From SYAN01 sp049459795 (GTDB taxonomy: Bacteria > Actinomycetota > Actinomycetes > Nanopelagicales > Nanopelagicaceae): 5,125 bases of DNA. The stretch is taken from NCBI GenBank assembly GCA_049459795.1, contig JBMUDS010000050.1, positions 1 to 5,125 of the forward strand, in the 5' to 3' direction. The position numbers were made by a program, and so were the translations under genes. The notes beneath the pieces are model-generated. The model saw nothing but the letters and a program-made list of their open reading frames with translations. It was not told the DNA's origin and ran no database searches. Shown in pieces: positions 1 to 5,125 of the stretch (positions within the stretch are counted from its first letter, which is position 1; the number at the start of each line of letters is the position of its first letter).

Positions 1-432
1 CACACTCTCTATCCCGATGGTCCATCAATCGTCGTTGATTTCGGTACCTCCACCAATCTCGACGTCGTCTCGCCGAAGGGTGAGTTCTTGGGCGGTGCGC
101 TCGCTCCGGGAATCGAGATCTCGATAGATGCCCTTGCTGCGCGTGCAGCTCAACTTCGAAAAGTAGAACTCGTCAAACCTCGCTCTGTGATAGGGAAGAA
201 CACCGTCGAAGCGCTTCAATCCGGAACCATCTATGGATTCGCAGGACAGGTTGATGGACTTGTAGATCGGATCATCGAAGAACTCGTACAGCTCTATCCA
301 TCATCTGGTGCAGTCTCCGTCATCGCAACCGGTGGACTTGCGCCATTGGTGCTTGGAATCAGTGAGACCATCGAATTCCATGAACCAGATCTCACTCTGA
401 TCGGCTTGCGACTGCTGTATCAACGAAACTAG
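1..432 (+). CDS. coaX: Type III pantothenate kinase, 3' part (5' end outside window)
   Basis: This is the C-terminal 143 residues of a cytoplasmic kinase that phosphorylates pantothenate with ATP, the first step of coenzyme A synthesis. The frame is open from base 1, so the ATG at 88 is internal. Family proteins are about 255-270 residues, so roughly 110-125 are missing, including the N-terminal phosphate-binding motif and the catalytic-base region. Visible landmarks, numbered from the window edge, are IVVDFGTSTNLD at 10-21, GGALAPGIEIS at about 31-41, a SVIGKNTVEALQSG block typical of CoaX, the ATGGLAP nucleotide-binding motif near 113-119, and the LTLIGLRLLYQRN C-terminus. The Ser and Asn in FGTSTN, where many bacteria have Ala and Thr, are usual in actinobacterial CoaX as I recall it, so I do not read them as loss of function. 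It is followed after 19 bases by lysS, probably in the same operon. Family assignment is firm. Confidence 0.95.
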   Translation, partial: HTLYPDGPSIVVDFGTSTNLDVVSPKGEFLGGALAPGIEISIDALAARAAQLRKVELVKPRSVIGKNTVEALQSGTIYGFAGQVDGLVDRIIEELVQLYPSSGAVSVIATGGLAPLVLGISETIEFHEPDLTLIGLRLLYQRN

Positions 433-451
433 CCGATAGAGTTCGCGCATA

Positions 452-1963
452 ATGAGCGACCAGATCGAGGAAGTCGATGACCTTCCGGAACAGCTCCGCA
501 TTCGTAGGGAGAAGCGAGCGAACCTCCTTGAGCGAGGTATAGAGCCATATCCGGTCGCAGTACCTCGAACCGCAACCCTTAAGGAACTCCGTGACCGTTT
601 TTCCCATCTTGAGATAGATGTCACGACGGGCGTCATCGAGAGCGTCACCGGTCGAGTGATCTTCAAGCGCGATACCGGCAAACTCTGTTTTGCCACCCTT
701 CGTGAAGGTGATGGCACTGAGTTGCAAGCGATGTTCTCGCTCGACAAGGTCGGCGAAGCGAGATTGAGTGAGTGGAAATCTGATGTCGATCTTGGCGATC
801 TCGTATCGGTCACCGGTGAAGTGATCACGTCGAAACGCGGTGAGCTCTCGATTCTCGCTTCCGATTATCAGATCGCAGCGAAGACGCTTCGTCCGCTTCC
901 AGTCGAACATAAGCCACTCTCAGAAGAGAGTCGAGTGCGGATGCGCTATGTCGATCTCATCGTCCGCCCAGAGGCCCGAGAGATGGCGCGAATTAGACCG
1001 AAGGTGATGCGCTCACTTCGAGAATCTTTCGACTCACGCGGATTCCTTGAAGTTGAGACACCGATGCTCCAAGTGATGCATGGTGGCGCTGCTGCAAGGC
1101 CTTTCGTCACGAAGAGCAATGCCTACGATATGGATCTCTTCCTACGCATCGCGCCAGAGCTCTATCTCAAGCGTTGCGTCGTTGGCGGACTTGAGAAGGT
1201 ATTCGAGATCAATCGCAATTTCCGAAATGAAGGTGCGGATTCATCTCACTCTCCTGAGTTCGCGATGATCGAGACCTATTGGTCATATGCGGATTGGGAT
1301 GCGATGGCGACGCTCACACGCGAGCTCGTCCAGGAATCCGCTATGGCGCTTTTTGGCTCGCATGTGGTGAAACATTTCGATGGACGCGAGAGTGATCTTG
1401 GTGGAACCTGGCGTGAGATGGATTTCTATACCGCGATCTCAGAAGGCCTTGGCGAATCGGTCACACCTGAGACTTCGTTCGAACACTTGAAGGAGATCGC
1501 TACGAACCGTGGCATCAAGATCGACCCGAAGTGGATTCATGGAAAACTCGCTGAAGAGATCTTCGAAGATGTCGCAGGCGATCTTCTCAAAGGGCCGATC
1601 TTCATCAAGGGTTATCCACTCGATACTTCGCCACTGGTTAGAGCCCATCGCGATCGCGCAGGCATCACCGAGAAGTGGGATCTCTATGTAGATGGCTTCG
1701 AACTTGCGACAGGATATTCAGAATTGGTCGATCCTGTGATCCAGCGAGATCGCCTTATGGAGCAAGCAAAACTCGGCGCAAAGGGCGATCTCGAAGCGAT
1801 GCAACTTGATGAGGATTTCTTACGTGCCATGGAATTCGGAATGCCGCCGATGGGTGGCATGGGAATGGGAGTCGATCGACTCTTGATGGCGCTCACTGGT
1901 CTTGGAATCAGAGAGACGATCCTCTTCCCATTAGTGAAGCCGATTGTTGGCGCAGAAGAGTAG
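452..1963 (+). CDS. lysS: Lysyl-tRNA synthetase, class II
   Basis: This 503-residue cytoplasmic enzyme joins lysine to tRNA(Lys) using ATP. An N-terminal OB-fold anticodon-binding domain covers about residues 60-145, with GRVIFKRDTGKLCFATLREG near 67-86. The class II catalytic core follows: the motif 1 region runs into VETPMLQ and GGAAARPF (201-218), motif 2 is FRNEGADSSHSPEF (257-270, Arg258 and Glu260), and motif 3 is GMGMGVDR (469-476, Arg476). The GYSELVDP block (421-428) and GMPPMGG (463-469) are also typical. Motif 2 and the KWDLYVDGFELATGYSEL stretch resemble mycobacterial LysS1, and the length matches that group. The start at 452 is favoured by the full-length OB region and the 19-base gap after coaX. 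The upstream GATAGAG is a weak ribosome site, so a slightly different start is possible. No truncation, extra domain or missing catalytic residue is seen. Confidence 0.97.
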   Translation: MSDQIEEVDDLPEQLRIRREKRANLLERGIEPYPVAVPRTATLKELRDRFSHLEIDVTTGVIESVTGRVIFKRDTGKLCFATLREGDGTELQAMFSLDKVGEARLSEWKSDVDLGDLVSVTGEVITSKRGELSILASDYQIAAKTLRPLPVEHKPLSEESRVRMRYVDLIVRPEAREMARIRPKVMRSLRESFDSRGFLEVETPMLQVMHGGAAARPFVTKSNAYDMDLFLRIAPELYLKRCVVGGLEKVFEINRNFRNEGADSSHSPEFAMIETYWSYADWDAMATLTRELVQESAMALFGSHVVKHFDGRESDLGGTWREMDFYTAISEGLGESVTPETSFEHLKEIATNRGIKIDPKWIHGKLAEEIFEDVAGDLLKGPIFIKGYPLDTSPLVRAHRDRAGITEKWDLYVDGFELATGYSELVDPVIQRDRLMEQAKLGAKGDLEAMQLDEDFLRAMEFGMPPMGGMGMGVDRLLMALTGLGIRETILFPLVKPIVGAEE

Positions 1964-1969
1964 ATATCG

Positions 1970-2473
1970 ATGATTGAGGGCCTCACGATTCGTCCTGCTG
2001 TGACGAAAGATGTCAAAGTTATCCGCGAGTTGATCGATCTCTATGCGCCACAACGTCGACTCTTGAAGAAGGAGACAGTCTCACTCTTCGAAAGCGTGCA
2101 AGAGTTCACAGTTGCAGAGGATCAAGGACGTGTCATCGGGTGTGGTGCACTCCATGTGATGTGGGAGGACTTGGCTGAGGTAAGAACTCTTGCAGTACTC
2201 GAGGAGTATCGCGGTAAAGGTGTCGGGAAGCGGATGTTGGATTCGATTGTCGATCGTGCACGAGCGATCGGTGTGAAACGTCTCTTCTGTCTCACATTCG
2301 AGACTGAGTTCTTTGCGCGTCATGGGTTCAAAGAGATCGAAGGTGCGCCTGTAGATTCAGATGTCTATTCAGAACTTCTCCGCTCATACGATCAAGGTGT
2401 TGCAGAATTCCTCGATCTTGAGAGCGTAAAGCCCAACACCCTGGGAAATACCCGAATGCTGAAAGTTCTCTAG
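1970..2473 (+). CDS. argA: GNAT-family amino-acid N-acetyltransferase (N-acetylglutamate synthase type)
   Basis: This 167-residue single-domain GNAT protein probably transfers acetyl from acetyl-CoA to the amino group of glutamate, the first step of arginine synthesis. The acetyl-CoA pyrophosphate loop is RGKGVG (81-86), after the beta-4 strand EVRTLAV (70-76). Other blocks match the short actinobacterial ArgA typified by Rv2747: VQEFTVAE (43-50), GCGALHVMWEDLAEVRT (57-73), LTFETEFFARHGF (108-120) and the C-terminal VAEFLDLESVKPNTLGNTRML (144-164). These set it apart from generic GNATs. It lacks the amino-acid-kinase domain of classical E. coli ArgA, as expected for this class. The start lies 6 bases after the lysS stop, with AGAAGAG at 1954-1960 as a modest ribosome site, so it is very likely co-transcribed and perhaps translationally coupled. 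Substrate is inferred from family; glutamine or another amino acid cannot be excluded. Confidence 0.9.
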   Translation: MIEGLTIRPAVTKDVKVIRELIDLYAPQRRLLKKETVSLFESVQEFTVAEDQGRVIGCGALHVMWEDLAEVRTLAVLEEYRGKGVGKRMLDSIVDRARAIGVKRLFCLTFETEFFARHGFKEIEGAPVDSDVYSELLRSYDQGVAEFLDLESVKPNTLGNTRMLKVL

Positions 2474-2476
2474 CTA

Positions 2477-2523
2477 CCCCAATATTTTGTGCCGATCGAG
2501 GCATATTTCGGGCATATCTGGGG
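2477..2523. repeat. Imperfect inverted repeat after argA (possible terminator or operator)
   Basis: CCCCAATAT (2477-2485) pairs with ATATCTGGGG (2514-2523) as nine base pairs with one bulged C. Inside the loop, GCCGA (2491-2495) can pair with TCGGGC (2508-2513) with one extra G, extending the hairpin. It starts 4 bases after the argA stop, a natural place for a terminator. However, the outer stem is A/T-rich apart from CCCC/GGGG, the loop is long, and the stem is followed by TTGACC rather than a run of T. A classical intrinsic terminator is therefore only weakly supported. It could instead be a regulator site or chance. Confidence 0.3.
2500..2521. repeat. Tandem 11-base direct repeat GGCATATxTxG
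   Basis: GGCATATTTCG (2500-2510) is followed immediately by GGCATATCTGG (2511-2521), with 9 of 11 positions identical. The period is close to one helical turn, so the two copies would lie on the same DNA face, as for some activator or repressor sites. It sits about 100 bases upstream of the clpC start. No known regulator is recognised, and two short copies can arise by chance. Confidence 0.4.
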
Positions 2524-2531
2524 TTGACCAC

Positions 2532-2567
2532 TTCACCGCTGGCGGATTCCGGCTCCTTGACTAGGCT
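2532..2567 (+). promoter_or_regulatory. Candidate clpC promoter region with a ClgR-like operator
   Basis: TTCAC-CGCTG-GCGGA (2532-2546) is an inverted repeat resembling the TTCGC-N5-GCGAA site of ClgR, the actinobacterial activator of clp genes, with one mismatch per half. TAGGCT (2562-2567), 15 bases further on, fits a weak -10 of the TAnnnT form. No good -35 lies 16-18 bases before it, which would suit an activator-dependent promoter. Transcription would then begin near 2574, giving a leader of about 47 bases. The operator reading rests on known ClgR control of clpC in Streptomyces and Corynebacterium and is inference here. TTGACC (2524-2529) and TTGACT (2557-2562) look like -35 boxes but have no properly spaced -10. 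Confidence 0.35.
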
Positions 2568-2607
2568 TGGGGTTCTTGTTGGAACTGGCAGAAAAGGCCG
2601 GAAAGTG

Positions 2608-2613
2608 AAGGAG
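2608..2613 (+). promoter_or_regulatory. Strong Shine-Dalgarno site for clpC
   Basis: AAGGAG lies 7 bases before the ATG at 2621, near-ideal spacing. It fixes the clpC start and is clearly stronger than the sites before lysS and argA, in keeping with high ClpC synthesis. Confidence 0.85.
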
Positions 2614-2620
2614 TTAACCG

Positions 2621-5125
2621 ATGTTTGAGCGCTTTACCGATCGAGCTAGGCGTGTCGTCGTCCTCGCCCAAGAAGAAGCTCGCATGCTCAACCACAACTA
2701 CATCGGGACCGAGCACATCCTCCTTGGCCTGATCAAAGAGGGTGAAGGCGTCGCCGCGAAGGGTCTTGAAGCCCTCGGCATCTCACTCGATGGCGTTCGT
2801 AGCCAGGTCGAAGAGATCATCGGACAAGGCCAGCAGGCCCCATCAGGTCACATTCCATTCACGCCACGTGCGAAGAAGGTCCTCGAACTCTCGCTCCGTG
2901 AAGCGCTACAGCTCGGTCATAACTACATCGGAACCGAGCACATCCTCCTTGGATTGATCCGTGAAGGCGATGGCGTCGCCGCACAAGTCCTTGTGAAACT
3001 TGGCGCAGACCTCAATCGTGTACGTCAGCAAGTGATCCAACTGCTCTCCGGTTATCAAGGTAAAGAAGCAGTCACATCAGGTGGACCTGCAGAGGGACAA
3101 CCATCGACATCTTTGGTTCTCGACCAATTCGGTCGCAATCTGACTCAAGCTGCTCGTGAGACGAAACTTGATCCCGTAATCGGCCGCGAGAGCGAGATCG
3201 AACGCGTAATGCAAGTTCTCTCTCGTCGTACCAAGAACAACCCAGTCTTGATCGGTGAACCAGGCGTCGGAAAGACTGCAGTGGTCGAAGGTCTGGCACA
3301 AGCAATCGTCAAAGGCGATGTCCCAGAGACTTTGAAGGGCAAGCAGCTCTATTCACTCGACCTTGGCGCACTTGTCGCAGGTTCGCGTTATCGCGGTGAC
3401 TTCGAAGAGCGATTGAAGAAAGTCTTGAAGGAGATCCGCACTCGCGGTGACATCATCCTTTTCATCGATGAGATCCATACACTCGTCGGCGCAGGTGCAG
3501 CAGAAGGTGCGATCGATGCAGCATCGATCTTGAAGCCGATGCTTGCTCGCGGCGAACTCCAGACCATCGGTGCCACCACTCTCGATGAGTACCGCAAGCA
3601 TCTTGAGAAGGATGCAGCGCTTGAGCGTCGTTTCCAACCGATCCAGGTTCGTGAACCATCTGTCGCACACACCATCGAGATCCTCAAGGGCCTTCGTGAT
3701 CGCTACGAGACCCATCACAAGGTGACGATCTCGGATTCAGCTTTGGTCTCAGCAGCAACGCTCGCGGATCGCTATGTCTCTGATCGATTCTTGCCGGATA
3801 AGGCGATCGACCTCATCGACGAAGCAGGTTCACGACTTCGTATCCGTCGCATGACACAGCCACCTGAGATCCGTGCCTATGACGACAAGATCGCAGAGGT
3901 CCGCAAAGAGAAGGAATCCGCGATCGACGGTCAAGACTTTGAGAAGGCCGCTGCGCTTCGTGATCAAGAGAAGACCTTGATGCAAGAGAAGATTGAGAAG
4001 GAGAAGTCCTGGAAGGCAGGCGACCTTGATGTGGTCGCTGATGTCGACGAGGAATTGATCGCAGAGGTCCTCTCCACTGCAACCGGTATTCCAGTCTTCA
4101 AATTGACTGAGGCAGAGACTGCGCGATTGATCCGCATGGAGGATGAACTCCATAAGCGAGTCATCGGACAAGAGCAAGCGATCCATGCGCTCTCACAGGC
4201 GATCCGTCGTACTCGAGCAGGACTCAAGGATCCACGTCGTCCTGGCGGTTCATTCATCTTCGCTGGTCCTTCTGGTGTTGGTAAGACCGAACTTTCAAGG
4301 ACGCTCGCTTCCTTCCTCTTCGGTGATGAAGATGCGTTGATCCAACTTGATATGTCGGAGTACTCCGAGAAGCACACTGCTTCGAGGCTCTTCGGTGCAC
4401 CTCCAGGTTTCGTCGGTTATGACGAAGGTGGACAACTCACCGAGAAGGTTCGACGTCGTCCATTCTCTGTAGTCCTCTTCGATGAGATTGAGAAGGCGCA
4501 CCCGGATATCTTCAACTCGCTCCTACAGGTGCTTGAAGATGGTCGCCTCACTGATGCCCAAGGTCGTGTCGTAGATTTCAAGAACACGATCATCATCATG
4601 ACCACGAACCTTGGAACTCGAGATATATCGAAGTCCCTTTCGCTTGGCTTCACCAATACCAGCGATGCACTCGGAAATTACGAGCGAATGAAGGCGAAAG
4701 TGCAGGATGAACTCAAGTCCCACTTCCGTCCAGAGTTCTTGAACCGTATCGATGACATCATCGTCTTCCACCAGTTGACTGAGGTCGAGATCATCCAGAT
4801 CGTCGACTTGATGATCAACAATCTCGAAGATCGCCTCAAGGCGAAGGAGATGGGTATCGAACTCACTGCAGCGGCAAAGGGAGTCCTTGCCAAGCGCGGC
4901 TACGACCCACTTCTTGGCGCGAGACCACTTCGTCGAACCATCCAGCGTGAGATCGAGGATGCGCTCTCTGAGAAGATCCTCTTCGGTGAACTCAAAGGTG
5001 GCCAGATCGTCGTGATCGATGTCGAAGGTGAAGAGGGTTCAGAGGTCTTCACATTCAAAGGACTCGCTCGCGAGAAGCTCCCTGATACACCAGAGGATCT
5101 CACTGAGGAGAGCCCACAGGCTTAA
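2621..5125 (+). CDS. clpC: ATP-dependent Clp protease ATP-binding subunit ClpC (AAA+ unfoldase)
   Basis: This 834-residue cytoplasmic hexameric unfoldase uses ATP to unfold proteins and thread them into ClpP. Domains in order: two Clp-N repeats (about 1-145, each with NYIGTEHILLGLI); AAA+ D1 with Walker A GEPGVGKT (212-219), Walker B ILFIDE (279-284), pore-loop region SRYRGDFEERL (255-265) and an arginine pair at 336-337; a UVR-type coiled middle domain (about 420-456, DFEKAAALRDQE), which marks ClpC rather than ClpA or ClpB; and D2 with Walker A GPSGVGKT (549-556), Walker B VVLFDE (617-622), pore loop GFVGY (596-600), ClpP-docking loop LGF (675-677) and sensor 2 GAR (766-768). The start is fixed by the MFERFTDRAR N-terminus and AAGGAG. 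Length is slightly below mycobacterial ClpC1 (about 848), through a shorter linker near 150-162 and a short acidic tail. The TAA is the last three bases of the window, so no terminator is visible. All catalytic motifs are intact. Confidence 0.98.
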   Translation: MFERFTDRARRVVVLAQEEARMLNHNYIGTEHILLGLIKEGEGVAAKGLEALGISLDGVRSQVEEIIGQGQQAPSGHIPFTPRAKKVLELSLREALQLGHNYIGTEHILLGLIREGDGVAAQVLVKLGADLNRVRQQVIQLLSGYQGKEAVTSGGPAEGQPSTSLVLDQFGRNLTQAARETKLDPVIGRESEIERVMQVLSRRTKNNPVLIGEPGVGKTAVVEGLAQAIVKGDVPETLKGKQLYSLDLGALVAGSRYRGDFEERLKKVLKEIRTRGDIILFIDEIHTLVGAGAAEGAIDAASILKPMLARGELQTIGATTLDEYRKHLEKDAALERRFQPIQVREPSVAHTIEILKGLRDRYETHHKVTISDSALVSAATLADRYVSDRFLPDKAIDLIDEAGSRLRIRRMTQPPEIRAYDDKIAEVRKEKESAIDGQDFEKAAALRDQEKTLMQEKIEKEKSWKAGDLDVVADVDEELIAEVLSTATGIPVFKLTEAETARLIRMEDELHKRVIGQEQAIHALSQAIRRTRAGLKDPRRPGGSFIFAGPSGVGKTELSRTLASFLFGDEDALIQLDMSEYSEKHTASRLFGAPPGFVGYDEGGQLTEKVRRRPFSVVLFDEIEKAHPDIFNSLLQVLEDGRLTDAQGRVVDFKNTIIIMTTNLGTRDISKSLSLGFTNTSDALGNYERMKAKVQDELKSHFRPEFLNRIDDIIVFHQLTEVEIIQIVDLMINNLEDRLKAKEMGIELTAAAKGVLAKRGYDPLLGARPLRRTIQREIEDALSEKILFGELKGGQIVVIDVEGEEGSEVFTFKGLAREKLPDTPEDLTEESPQA
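2696..2952 (+). repeat. Near-identical 32-base repeat encoding the two Clp-N motifs
   Basis: Bases 2696-2727 and 2921-2952 match at 31 of 32 positions; the only change is G to A at a synonymous third position. Both copies encode the NYIGTEHILLG motif in the two halves of the ClpC N-terminal domain, 225 bases (75 codons) apart. The protein repeat is a family trait; the nucleotide identity is what stands out. Confidence 0.9.

Noticed and set aside
448..453. CATAAT as a -10 box for lysS
   Set aside because: It overlaps the ATG and has no -35 at proper spacing, so transcription would begin inside the gene.
441..460. GTTCGC...GCGAC at the lysS start as a ClgR-like site
   Set aside because: The half-sites are spaced too far apart for the known pattern and lie over the start codon.
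301..910. Long minus-strand open frames opposite coaX and lysS
   Set aside because: They lie antisense to well-conserved genes, lack family features, and follow from the codon pattern of the true frame.
2556..2576. CTTGACT as a half of the HAIR (HspR) operator CTTGAGT-N7-ACTCAAG
   Set aside because: The second half ACTCAAG is absent and the first half already has a mismatch.
2572..2585. GTTC/GAAC short inverted repeat in the clpC leader
   Set aside because: Only four base pairs with a six-base loop; too short to mean anything alone.
3353..4377. Minus-strand frames opposite clpC
   Set aside because: The + strand frame carries intact ClpC motifs throughout, and the antisense products resemble no protein family.
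1..5125. Mobile element, phage, CRISPR, toxin-antitoxin, tRNA or other novel system
   Set aside because: No transposase, terminal repeats, spaced repeats, cloverleaf or unassigned gene is present; all coding space is taken by four conserved genes.

Overview
The window looks like ordinary actinobacterial core chromosome. All four coding regions are on the + strand and match the actinobacterial form of their family. CoaX carries the FGTSTN variant of its phosphate-binding motif. LysS has a GADSSHSPEF motif 2, close to mycobacterial LysS1. The acetyltransferase resembles the stand-alone N-acetylglutamate synthase typified by Rv2747. ClpC resembles mycobacterial ClpC1. G+C sampled by eye is in the low fifties percent, modest for the phylum. 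With very short gaps, this suggests a compact-genome actinobacterium, perhaps an aquatic lineage, but the sequence alone does not fix the genus.

Layout: 1-432 is the 3' part of coaX (type III pantothenate kinase, coenzyme A synthesis), cut by the window edge. After 19 bases comes lysS (452-1963, class II lysyl-tRNA synthetase). After 6 more bases comes an argA-type GNAT acetyltransferase (1970-2473, first step of arginine synthesis). These three look like one transcription unit. Next is the only real intergenic region, 2474-2620. It holds an imperfect inverted repeat, an 11-base-period direct repeat, a possible ClgR-like operator, a weak -10-like hexamer and a strong Shine-Dalgarno site. clpC (2621-5125) follows, encoding the AAA+ unfoldase that feeds the ClpP protease. 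Its stop codon is the last three bases of the window.

The upstream genes serve metabolism and translation (CoA, aminoacyl-tRNA, arginine). clpC serves protein quality control and probably has its own promoter. The coaX-lysS-(x)-clpC order recalls the mycobacterial coaX-lysS-lsr2-clpC1 region, with argA where lsr2 would be.

I found no mobile element, CRISPR array, RNA gene, phage gene or defence system, and no undescribed system. The points worth a second look are small: the clpC upstream control region, a strong excess of GATC, the argA/lsr2 difference, conserved antibiotic-contact residues in ClpC, and a nearly identical 32-base repeat inside clpC.
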